The notes beneath the pieces are model-generated. The model saw only the letters and a program-made list of their open reading frames with translations. It did not search any database and was not told the DNA's origin. This document shows positions 7,520 through 15,147 of a stretch of 16,040 nt of DNA, in pieces. A program made the translations under genes and the position numbers. Each line of letters begins with the position of its first letter. Positions within the stretch are counted from its first letter, which is position 1. The stretch comes from an uncultured Rhizobiaceae group bacterium (lineage in GTDB: Bacteria; Pseudomonadota; Alphaproteobacteria; Rhizobiales; Rhizobiaceae). The DNA is taken from positions 1 through 16,040 of the forward strand of contig CALLHT010000185.1 of assembly GCA_938009335.1 (NCBI GenBank). Direction: 5' to 3'.

Positions 7520-7624
7520 ACATACTGCTGCAGTTCTTTCACAAATTTAGAGAAAGAAATCGAAATTTCGCAAAGCGCATTAGAGCCTATTAATCTACGG
7601 CCAATGCAATACACCTACTCAAAT
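7520..7624. other. Convergent intergenic region
   Basis: Separates boxR (plus) from the GGDEF-EAL gene (minus). It holds a 10-bp palindrome CGAAATTTCG at 7561-7570 but no stem-loop with a T tract on either strand, so termination here is not evident from sequence. Confidence 0.5.
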
Positions 7625-9721
7625 TCAGGCAACCGCGGATAACTCAATTCTTTCAACATAGGCAAGCGCGTCGGTCCGTGAGAGCGGTTTTCCGAAAAGG
7701 AACCCTTGTCCAATGTGACCACCGGCTTGCTTGGCAAAGATACCCTGCTGGCTAGTCTCAATGCCCTCAACGACAATCTTACTGCCAAGTCCTTTTGCCA
7801 TATTGATGATGCTGGAAAAGAGGAAAAGACTGTCATCGTTTTCGTCGACGCGATTTACAAACTCTTTATCGATCTTGATCTCATCAAACTTGAAACGCTG
7901 CAGATAGCTCAACGAAGAATAGCCCGTACCGAAATCATCAATCGAAATTTTTATGCCGAGCATTCTTAGTTTTGCGAGTGTGGATACCACCGCATCCCAG
8001 TTTTCCACCGCGGAATTTTCTGTGATTTCGAGAGTGTAGTAAGAAGGTGGAAGTCCTGTTTGCTTGAGGATCTTTTGGACGTTACTCACGATATCCTCTG
8101 ACAGAAAATGCTGTGCTGACATATTGGAGCTGATCGCGAGGCGTTCGCCTGTCTTACCATAGACTTCCACGGAGAATTCAGCCGCAGATTTAAGGACTTG
8201 CATATCCATGCTCCGGATCAAACCCGTGCGTTCAGCGATAGTGACGAATTCTTCAGGTTCAATCCACTCTCCGTTCATTTGCCAGCGTGCGAGTGCCTCA
8301 ACACCAACCATTGCGCCCGTATTCAGACAGATTTTGGGTTGGTAGGATGCATTAATTTCTCCGCCTCGAATTGCAGATTTCAGGTTTTCGGCAAGATTTT
8401 GCTGGCGAATATGTAAGGCCTTGATGCTCTCATCATAAACTTGAAAGCGGGCTTTACCTGATGCTTTTGCCTCGTAAAGTGCAACGTCTGCAGCTTTGAG
8501 TGCATCGGAGATTACAGGTGTTTCGAGGTCTTCTACGTTTGCAAAACCAATGGAGCAACCCGGCTGGATAAGGTTTGAGTTAAACTGAAAACGGATTGCG
8601 ATCTTTGATAAAAGAAACTCACCTAGTTCTTCAGCGTTCTGATACGAAGTACCTGTTCGGGCAATCATTGCGAATTCATCGCCGCCAAACCGTGCAACCA
8701 AGCCATTGCAGCGATCCGCGATTTTCTGGAACCTGTTGGACAATTCAACAAGCAACGCATCACCTGCATCATGGCCCATCGTGTCATTGATGAATTTGAA
8801 ATTGTCCAAATCAATTAGCGCTACAATCAGGTTGCCCCTGTTAGCATGATCCATGAGTTCCTGTTCGAGACGCTCAGTGAAGAGCCGACGATTAGCAAGG
8901 CCTGTAAGTACGTCATGGGAGAGGAGGAACTTTTCCTTCTTTACATGATCTAACTCTGACAGGTCAGACGCGAACTTCGAGAGGTTTCGCGCCATCTGAC
9001 CGACTTCATCTTTTCTATCCTGCCCTTGAACCGCTAAGTCGAGATTGCCGTCCACAATCTCCGTCATTGAAGACGCGAGGTTCGTCATGGATACACCAAT
9101 CGATTTAATTCTTGAGAACAAATAGATGGTGATTGTCGCAAGCAAACCGAGCGTGAGTGCTGCCACCATCAACAAACCATTCTTGAATTCGTTCCGTGAA
9201 TTCTCTGAATGGTTTTGCACCACATCCTCAGTTAACATCGATATTTCCAGCGATTTACTCGCAATCTTTTGAGTCTGCTTTGAAAACGCGAAACGAGTTG
9301 GGATTTGGTTGCTTTTGTCCAGACCTAGAAGCAGGCGGACGTTTTTAATCCAGATGTTTGTTTCTGATTCAAGGGATGAAATCTGCTCCAAGATTTCTGG
9401 CTCCTGAGACGTAGCCCGTAACGCATTTAACGTCACATTGAGTTCCGCTGCGAAAGATTCGAATCTGGTTCTCAGATGGGCCTCACTTTTAATGGAAACC
9501 ATATCCAGTGTTTCTTGAACCAAAGTGTCAATCTTGCCCACGACTTGGTTTGCATTGTGTGCGTGATGTGACGCCTGTAGCGCCTGAGCACCTAACTCGC
9601 TTTGCCGGTTATTGGTGTCAAAAACATAAAGTGAGACAGCGCCAATGCATGCAGCAGCGACTAAGAGCAGCAATACAATGGGTAAGAGCAATTTAAACTG
9701 AATGGTGTTCCGCAACTTCAT
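7625..9721 (-). CDS. Membrane HAMP-GGDEF-EAL c-di-GMP enzyme
   Basis: A 698-residue inner-membrane protein that would both make and degrade c-di-GMP. Order: TM1 at about 11-34, a largely helical periplasmic sensor region to about 180, TM2 at about 182-203, HAMP to about 256, GGDEF domain (RFGGDEF at 344-350), then EAL domain (EALAR at 475-479, DDFGTG at 595-600). The cyclase signature is canonical, but the inhibitory I-site RxxD is RCNG (337-340), so product inhibition is probably lost. EAL metal and catalytic positions look complete: Asn533, LEITE, the DD pair, the Lys in IKID and VEGIE. Both activities are therefore possible. Its ATG lies 8 nt after the stop of the di-haem peroxidase-like gene, with AGGA spanning that stop, so the two form an operon. 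Confidence 0.92.
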   Translation of the reverse strand: MKLRNTIQFKLLLPIVLLLLVAAACIGAVSLYVFDTNNRQSELGAQALQASHHAHNANQVVGKIDTLVQETLDMVSIKSEAHLRTRFESFAAELNVTLNALRATSQEPEILEQISSLESETNIWIKNVRLLLGLDKSNQIPTRFAFSKQTQKIASKSLEISMLTEDVVQNHSENSRNEFKNGLLMVAALTLGLLATITIYLFSRIKSIGVSMTNLASSMTEIVDGNLDLAVQGQDRKDEVGQMARNLSKFASDLSELDHVKKEKFLLSHDVLTGLANRRLFTERLEQELMDHANRGNLIVALIDLDNFKFINDTMGHDAGDALLVELSNRFQKIADRCNGLVARFGGDEFAMIARTGTSYQNAEELGEFLLSKIAIRFQFNSNLIQPGCSIGFANVEDLETPVISDALKAADVALYEAKASGKARFQVYDESIKALHIRQQNLAENLKSAIRGGEINASYQPKICLNTGAMVGVEALARWQMNGEWIEPEEFVTIAERTGLIRSMDMQVLKSAAEFSVEVYGKTGERLAISSNMSAQHFLSEDIVSNVQKILKQTGLPPSYYTLEITENSAVENWDAVVSTLAKLRMLGIKISIDDFGTGYSSLSYLQRFKFDEIKIDKEFVNRVDENDDSLFLFSSIINMAKGLGSKIVVEGIETSQQGIFAKQAGGHIGQGFLFGKPLSRTDALAYVERIELSAVA

Positions 9722-9729
9722 GGTATGTC

Positions 9730-10749
9730 CTAGCGCGGAGGTAGCGAGGGAGCCTTAATATTAGGATTTGGCTCTGTAAGGGTTGCCATGAAAGAAATAA
9801 GGTCTTCCACTTCTTGATTTGTGAATTTAACATCTTTGATCAGTTTGGAGCGTGATGGCCGCTGGATACCTCCAGTTTCGTAATGTGCGATGACGTCTCT
9901 AAGCGTCAGCAAATCACCATGATGCATAAAGGGTGCCCGGTCGGTGATGTTGCGCAGCGTTGGTGTCTTGAATGTATGCTGCCTGCTTTGATCATCTGGA
10001 GCGAATATGCCACCGCCGAGGTCTTCTGTTTCCAGACCGATGTCGTGCAATTGGTGGTCGGTGAAATTCCAACCGGAATGGCAGTTTGAACATCCTGCTT
10101 TCCCAGTGAAAATATCAAACCCGCGTTTGGCAGAGTTCGAAATTGCGTTTTCGTCTCCCGCAATCCAATCGTCAAACGCGGACCATCCCGAAATCAGTGT
10201 TCTCTCGAACGTGGCTATCGCCGTCAATATATTCGACTTGGTTATGCCTGCTTCGGGAAAAATCATACCGAACCAATATTGGTATTCTTCAATCTGCTCC
10301 AACCGTGCAATCAGGTCTGGAAAGTTTGCACCCATTTCCTTTGGATGGGTGATCGGTCCTTCTGCCTGTTCTTCGAGTGTCTTGGCTCTACCATCCCAGA
10401 AAAACTGAGGTGCTTCGTAGAGGTTTAATACAGTGGGCGCATGGCGGTCCAAGGCTACGTTTTTTGTGCCAATCGCTTTTTCAACCGGCGTCTCCCACCC
10501 GAAAGAAGGGTTGTGACAGGTGGTACAACTCATGTTTTGAGTGCCGGATAGCCTTGGGTCGAAGAAGAGCATTTTTCCAAGGGTAGCAACTTGGGGACTG
10601 TAGGGGGCGTTATCTGGAAAGGTTATGACCGTTGGGCGCTTAAATTCGTCTCTTAGGAGTTGTGAAATTTCTTGTGCACTCGACACGGAACTATGTTCGA
10701 GTGAGAAAACACCTATCAATGCGATTGTAATATGTCTCCATATTCGCAT
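9730..10749 (-). CDS. Di-haem cytochrome c peroxidase / MauG-like protein
   Basis: A periplasmic c-type cytochrome of 339 residues from ATG 10749, chosen because AGGGG precedes it at good spacing and it gives a clean signal peptide (MRIWRHITIALIGVF, cleavage probably after VSSAQ). An upstream in-frame ATG at 10773 would bury the signal. Two haem motifs, CTTCH (75-79) and CSNCH (220-224), define the family; RLSGT before the first, WDGRA at 118-122 and TPTLRN with FMHHGD at 262-279 are typical of bacterial cytochrome c peroxidases. It would reduce H2O2 with electrons from a small cytochrome, or oxidise a protein or small-molecule partner if MauG-like. It is co-oriented with, and 8 nt upstream of, the GGDEF-EAL gene, an uncommon pairing suggesting redox input to c-di-GMP. 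Confidence 0.9.
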   Translation of the reverse strand: MRIWRHITIALIGVFSLEHSSVSSAQEISQLLRDEFKRPTVITFPDNAPYSPQVATLGKMLFFDPRLSGTQNMSCTTCHNPSFGWETPVEKAIGTKNVALDRHAPTVLNLYEAPQFFWDGRAKTLEEQAEGPITHPKEMGANFPDLIARLEQIEEYQYWFGMIFPEAGITKSNILTAIATFERTLISGWSAFDDWIAGDENAISNSAKRGFDIFTGKAGCSNCHSGWNFTDHQLHDIGLETEDLGGGIFAPDDQSRQHTFKTPTLRNITDRAPFMHHGDLLTLRDVIAHYETGGIQRPSRSKLIKDVKFTNQEVEDLISFMATLTEPNPNIKAPSLPPR

Positions 10750-10814
10750 TTTGAGCCCCTTTGGGAATACCAATACGGGTCAACTTACGTTAGGTGATGT
10801 TAATATGAATTTAA

Positions 10815-10830
10815 AATCGGAATGCCGATT
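10815..10830. repeat. Small inverted repeat between EAL regulator and peroxidase genes
   Basis: AATCGG-AATG-CCGATT gives a 6-bp stem with a four-base loop, 65 nt from the di-haem gene start. On the minus strand it is followed by TTAAATT, so it is at best a weak terminator for the response regulator unit, or an operator of the peroxidase gene. Confidence 0.35.
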
Positions 10831-10877
10831 GAATATAAAAACTAAAGAGGCGATAAAGTAAGTGCCATCTTGTCATT

Positions 10878-10895
10878 GGGTGCTAGAATACACCC
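10878..10895. terminator. Short stem-loop after the EAL regulator stop
   Basis: GGGTG (10878-10882) and CACCC (10891-10895) can pair around an eight-base loop directly past the minus-strand stop codon. It is short and lacks a T tract, so termination is uncertain. Confidence 0.25.
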
Positions 10896-10896
10896 T

Positions 10897-12123
10897 TTAA
10901 GCTGCATTCAGGCGTATGCCTTTAGGGTGCTGCAGCAGGAATTTTCCAAAGTCTTCTTTTGGCATCGCTTTCGAGACGAGATATCCTTGCGCCTGATCAA
11001 TGCCCAGACTTTCGATCATTTCCCATGTCGCCATGTCTTCGACACCTTCAGCCACGATGTTCATACCCTGTTGACGGGCGAGGTTTACAGCTGCACGCAC
11101 AGTTTCGCGGGAAAAAGAGTTCGTAACCGCGTCAGAGATAAAGGATTTGTCGATCTTCAATTCCGAGTAGGGGAAATCCCGTAACGTTTGAATGTTTGAA
11201 GAACCAGTGCCAAAGTCATCGATCGCGAGGTCAAAGTCGAACACTCGAAGGCGCGACAACACTTCCAAAGTAGTAACGTCCAGGTTCAGAATGTTGCTCT
11301 CAGTAACCTCAAAGCTGATGTTCTTTGGTTTTATGCCCTTCATCTTCATGCGATCAAAAAATTGGTCGGGTAGGGCGCGATTGCGAATGTTCTCAGCATC
11401 GAGATTAATTGCGACTTTCAGATCAGGGGTGGATAGCAGAAGTTCCCGCATATCACTTAGAACCGTGTCAAAGAGATGGAAGGTTAACTCATTCATGCGT
11501 CCGGCAGCGCTTGCAAACTTGACAAAGTCATCCGGTGAGATCCGTGTTCCATCATTTTTCACCCATCTTGCGAGGGCTTCTGCACCTTCAATTTTCCCGG
11601 AAACTACGGACACCTTCGGTTGATAATAAGCAACGATCTCGCCGTATCGCATGGCGTGCGAGAAGGCTTCCTGTGTAATGACAGAATTCGTTTCCTTGGT
11701 CGGTGCCACCTCTTTTTCGTGCTCTTTTAGGAAGACTGCATCAAGCGATTGCTTGGTGATAGGCTTACTTATGTGGCCAATCAAATCCAGATTGTGCATC
11801 TGCGCAAGGCGAGCGGCATGTCCAATCAGGTCCGTTTTCACACCGGATATGATTGCAAACTTGCCTTTGAATTCAGTGTCTTTGATGTTGCGCATAAACT
11901 CCAAACCATCCATTTGCGGCATCTGAAGATCAGTTACCAACAAATCCAAGTTTGCGCCGTTCTCCAATAGCTTTGTGAGTGCTTCAGCTGCATTAGTAGC
12001 ACCGTCCACCGTCCTGACACCCAACGCAACAAAATAGGATGTTAGTAAGGAGACTTGAATAGGGTCGTCATCAACGATCAAGACTGTTTTATAAATATTC
12101 ATATCATAGGATCCAGCAGCCAT
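10897..12123 (-). CDS. Response regulator with receiver and EAL output
   Basis: A cytoplasmic response regulator whose output is c-di-GMP hydrolysis instead of DNA binding. Residues (numbered from ATG 12123, 408 in total): receiver domain 11-130 with acidic DDD at 18-20, phosphoacceptor Asp65 in TDLQMP, Ser93 and Lys120; EAL domain 150-400 with EALAR at 182-186, Asn240, Glu272 in FEVTE, DDFGTG at 302-307, Lys323, Glu359 in AEGVED and AQGY at 378-381. The phosphodiesterase residues appear intact. ATG 12102 (MNIYKTVLIVDDD) is a likely alternative start, because the first ATG sits within a hairpin and lacks a ribosome site. It follows the hybrid sensor kinase gene by 35 nt and is its probable partner, receiving phosphate from the kinase's HPt domain. 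Confidence 0.9.
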   Translation of the reverse strand: MAAGSYDMNIYKTVLIVDDDPIQVSLLTSYFVALGVRTVDGATNAAEALTKLLENGANLDLLVTDLQMPQMDGLEFMRNIKDTEFKGKFAIISGVKTDLIGHAARLAQMHNLDLIGHISKPITKQSLDAVFLKEHEKEVAPTKETNSVITQEAFSHAMRYGEIVAYYQPKVSVVSGKIEGAEALARWVKNDGTRISPDDFVKFASAAGRMNELTFHLFDTVLSDMRELLLSTPDLKVAINLDAENIRNRALPDQFFDRMKMKGIKPKNISFEVTESNILNLDVTTLEVLSRLRVFDFDLAIDDFGTGSSNIQTLRDFPYSELKIDKSFISDAVTNSFSRETVRAAVNLARQQGMNIVAEGVEDMATWEMIESLGIDQAQGYLVSKAMPKEDFGKFLLQHPKGIRLNAA

Positions 12124-12139
12124 TACTATGGCATTGCTG
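12114..12139 (-). promoter_or_regulatory. RNA hairpin covering the first ATG of the EAL regulator
   Basis: On the minus strand CAGCA-(AT bulge)-GCCAT pairs with ATGGC-TGCTG around loop AGTA, giving ten pairs in two five-bp blocks. It lies in the kinase-regulator gap and includes the first ATG (12121-12123). It could lower translation of the regulator relative to the kinase, or force use of ATG 12102. No T tract follows, so it is not a standard terminator. Confidence 0.5.
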
Positions 12140-12158
12140 CGTTAATAAATGAATAATT

Positions 12159-14933
12159 TCAAGCAATAGCAGAACTGCTTGTTTTTAATGATGTTTCTTT
12201 GCTCGGTTCCCGTTCCTTAACCTGATCTTTCAGGTAGGAGATTAGAGCAGAGAATTCCGTCTTAAGTTCGTGATGTTGTGCCGATGCGTTTTGAATATCT
12301 TCAGCCAATGCAAAGTCTTCAATTCTCTGGCAGAGTTTTCCAAGGGTCCCCGCACCAATGTTGATGCTCATTGATTTTAGTGCATGGGCTGCGTCTTTAA
12401 TCGCTTCAGGTTCTTCCCCACTTTCAAACGCTTGCTCAAGGGTTTCAAAAGCGAGTGGTGCATTCTCAAGATACAAGTTGTTAAGCTGTTGAATCATTGT
12501 ATCAAAGCCATCTCCGGCAATATCTTTGAGATTTTGCAAAAGGTTTGGATCGATAACCTCATCTGAAGACACATCAAGAGTTTCGTATTGTGTTTCAGAC
12601 GATAAGGCTTCCGGCGTGTTTGTTGATTCCTGTCCCTCAGAAGGTTCCAGCCAGCGGCCCAAACAATCGCCAATGGATTGGATTGTGAATGGCTTTACGA
12701 CAACCTCATCCATGCCAGCCTCGGCTGATTGTGTAGCAATCTGCTCGGCAATATGGGCGGTAAGCGCAACAATTGGTGTTCGCGGCGCTTCGCGTTTCTC
12801 CTCAATTTTGCGCAATTCGCGTGTTGCCGTAAAGCCGTCCATTTCCGGCATACTACAATCCATGAATACAAGATCGAATGAGCCGCTTTCAAATTGTCTT
12901 ATTGCCTCCGGACCACTGTCAACCACGACAGGGTTAATGTCGAAACGATTGAGGGCCTGAATAACAACTTCGCGGTTCACAGCGCTGTCGTCGGCGACGA
13001 GAATACGTCTTCCGGTGAAGGATGCCAGTTTGTCTGATGACGATTGTTGGACGGCTAGCAATGCTTTGCCCAGTGCTTTTCCAGCGAAAACCCGCGTCAG
13101 TGTTTCTCGAATAGACAGCGAAGAAGCCGGTCTTGAGAAACAATCATCAACCCGTTCATTTTCGATCAACGGTTCGAGCAGACTATCTCCCAGTTTGCTC
13201 ACGCCTATGATGGTTTGCTCTGCGGTTGGCTTGAGATTGCCGTCTATAGTCGCCGTATCAGATACGATCACGTCCCAAGCATTCAGCTGGATTGTGGATA
13301 GATCATCGGGTTCGACGCACTCATATGAACTCCCAAGGGCACGAAGCTCGCGTGAAATGATTTCACGGGTTGGCGTGTCGGGTAGAATGACAAGAGTAGT
13401 TTTTGGATTCGGTAACCGCTCTGATGGTGTCGAAGCTAATTGATCAATCGGCAGTGTGAAGTAAAACGTGGAACCAATGCCAAGTTCACTATCAATGCCG
13501 ATTTCTCCGCCCATCGCTTCCGCCAGTCGCTTGCAGATGGGAAGCCCCAAACCGGTTCCGCCGAATTTACGGGTCGTGGTTTGGTCTGCCTGACTGAAGC
13601 TCTCAAACACTTTTGATATGTTTTCGGGTGCAATCCCAATGCCTGAATCCATAACTGAGATTCTTAAACCCGTCCCGCCATTCACCTCGCTTGGGTCTAC
13701 GCTTATGACGACGCTCCCACTTTCTGTGAATTTGAGAGCATTGTTTACGAGGTTGCTCAGAATTTGATTGAGACGCGTCGGGTCGCCCACAAACGTTTCC
13801 GGAACAGTCGGACTTACATAACAGGCAAGGTCCAAATCTTTCTCTTCAGCCTTTTGCCAGAAGAGGCTCATCACATCTTCTACTAGATTTCGGGTCGTAA
13901 TCTCGATCGCTTCCAGTTCCAGTTTACCAGATTGGATTTTTGAGAAATCTAAAATGTCGTTGATGATCGCAAGCAGGCTCTTGCCGGACTTCATGATGAC
14001 GTCGGCATACCGTTGATATTTTGGCGTGAGTTCCGCAGTTGCCAAAAGTTCCGACATCAGTAGCATGCCGTTCATGGGTGTTCTGATTTCATGGCTCATG
14101 GTGGCCAAGAATTCGGATTTCGCCGCGTTCGCGTTCTCGGCGACTTCCTTTGCGACCATCAGTTCCTTTGTTCGATCTTCAACTCTAAGTTCTAGTGTGT
14201 TCTGGTAATCGAGTAATTTATGATCCCTTATCTCGATGTCATTCAACATACGATTAAAGGAGGTGGCTAACACGCCAATTTCGCCGATACCATGTTCTGG
14301 TGCTCTTAACGAATAGTCCGCAGTAGCACCAAAACTCGACATCATATCTGAGAGTTTTTCGATGGGTCGCGTGATATTTCGAACGAATATCAATGCGAGC
14401 GTAATCGCGACAATGGTCGCGCTTACAGCGAGTAAGAGGTTCAAGAGAATGTTCTGAATGAAGGCATTCCGGACATCTGAAACATCCGCGAGTATTGAAA
14501 GCGTTCCTACAGTTTCACCTGAATTGATAATGTCGCTTTCAATCCAGAGCGTTTCCTTGAACAGTAGATTAGTTTGTTCTGATTGATTTTCATCGGCAGC
14601 AAGCGTTATGCCAAAACCCATTTCGGCAAACGTTTCACCAGTAGGTAAGATGACTTTAGCAAACCTGAAAGCTTCAAACTTTCCGATTGCGGTGAGTACT
14701 TTTTGTACCGGTCGGGTTTCATTTTGTGCCAACGGCTCCGCGATCGACACTGAAAATATTTCAGCAGAACCTTCAAACAATGCTTGTTGCTGTGCAATTT
14801 CCCGTTTGAAGCCAAACCAGGAGACAGATCCGGAAGCGATGGAAACTGCAAAAAAGATCAGTACGCCCAGTCCGATTGACAGGCGAAAACCAAGCCGTTG
14901 TGTCTTTTTGATCGTTTGTTCAGTTGGATCCAT
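12159..14933 (-). CDS. Hybrid sensor histidine kinase with pseudo-receiver, receiver and HPt
   Basis: A 924-residue inner-membrane phosphorelay kinase. Order: TM1 about 18-40, periplasmic sensor about 45-158, TM2 about 160-184, HAMP to about 237, coiled-coil linker, HisKA with His281 in MSHEIRTPMNG, HATPase with N-box NLVNNALKF (394-402), DSGIGI (429-434) and GGTGLGL (458-464), a degenerate receiver 512-617, a good receiver 642-762 with Asp692 in MDCSMP and Lys747, and an HPt domain with His850 in AAHALKS. The first receiver has no acidic pair at its start and Arg601 in place of the conserved lysine, so it is probably structural, as in BarA-like kinases. No known ligand domain is recognised in the periplasmic part. 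Phosphate should flow His281-Asp692-His850 and then to the receiver-EAL protein. AAGG precedes the ATG at 14933. Confidence 0.93.
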   Translation of the reverse strand: MDPTEQTIKKTQRLGFRLSIGLGVLIFFAVSIASGSVSWFGFKREIAQQQALFEGSAEIFSVSIAEPLAQNETRPVQKVLTAIGKFEAFRFAKVILPTGETFAEMGFGITLAADENQSEQTNLLFKETLWIESDIINSGETVGTLSILADVSDVRNAFIQNILLNLLLAVSATIVAITLALIFVRNITRPIEKLSDMMSSFGATADYSLRAPEHGIGEIGVLATSFNRMLNDIEIRDHKLLDYQNTLELRVEDRTKELMVAKEVAENANAAKSEFLATMSHEIRTPMNGMLLMSELLATAELTPKYQRYADVIMKSGKSLLAIINDILDFSKIQSGKLELEAIEITTRNLVEDVMSLFWQKAEEKDLDLACYVSPTVPETFVGDPTRLNQILSNLVNNALKFTESGSVVISVDPSEVNGGTGLRISVMDSGIGIAPENISKVFESFSQADQTTTRKFGGTGLGLPICKRLAEAMGGEIGIDSELGIGSTFYFTLPIDQLASTPSERLPNPKTTLVILPDTPTREIISRELRALGSSYECVEPDDLSTIQLNAWDVIVSDTATIDGNLKPTAEQTIIGVSKLGDSLLEPLIENERVDDCFSRPASSLSIRETLTRVFAGKALGKALLAVQQSSSDKLASFTGRRILVADDSAVNREVVIQALNRFDINPVVVDSGPEAIRQFESGSFDLVFMDCSMPEMDGFTATRELRKIEEKREAPRTPIVALTAHIAEQIATQSAEAGMDEVVVKPFTIQSIGDCLGRWLEPSEGQESTNTPEALSSETQYETLDVSSDEVIDPNLLQNLKDIAGDGFDTMIQQLNNLYLENAPLAFETLEQAFESGEEPEAIKDAAHALKSMSINIGAGTLGKLCQRIEDFALAEDIQNASAQHHELKTEFSALISYLKDQVKEREPSKETSLKTSSSAIA

Positions 14934-15147
14934 AACGCCTTTCTACGCAAGATTGCCAAATATTTCGTAAATCACGCCATCGTGGGTTTCTCAATTGCGG
15001 CGCTCATCCATTTTTATGGTTGTTGAAAGAAATTCTCGCTTATGGCATGCAGCTTGCAGTTTCTAGGCGGCGTTACTCTTTCGGATTCAAATGTCGCTTA
15101 CGGGTTTAGTTTTAGATATCCGAAATCAAGGTTTAGGAGATTTCCAG
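14934..15147. other. Divergent promoter region between kinase and ugd genes
   Basis: This 214-bp gap separates two outward-reading genes and must contain both leaders. Toward the plus strand it has a sigma54-type element (listed separately) and the ribosome site AGGAG at 15135-15139, eight bases before ATG 15148. No persuasive sigma70 pair was found for either direction. Confidence 0.6.
15043..15058 (+). promoter_or_regulatory. Sigma54 (RpoN) -24/-12 promoter of ugd
   Basis: TGGCATGCAGCTTGCA matches the RpoN consensus TGGCAC-N5-TTGCA at ten of eleven fixed positions. The invariant GG (15044-15045) and GC (15056-15057) are separated by exactly ten bases, as required. Transcription would start near 15069 and give a leader of about 80 nt. 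An enhancer-binding protein would be needed; none is encoded in this window. Confidence 0.55.

Noticed and set aside
7561..7570. Palindrome CGAAATTTCG as a bidirectional terminator
   Set aside because: It leaves no loop, is AT-rich in its centre and has no flanking T tract, so a stable terminator hairpin is unlikely.
11192..11623. 143-residue plus-strand ORF opposite the EAL regulator
   Set aside because: It is antisense to conserved EAL motifs and has no recognisable domain.
12526..12960. 144-residue plus-strand ORF opposite the hybrid kinase
   Set aside because: It lies antisense to the receiver domain of an intact kinase and has serine-rich shadow composition.
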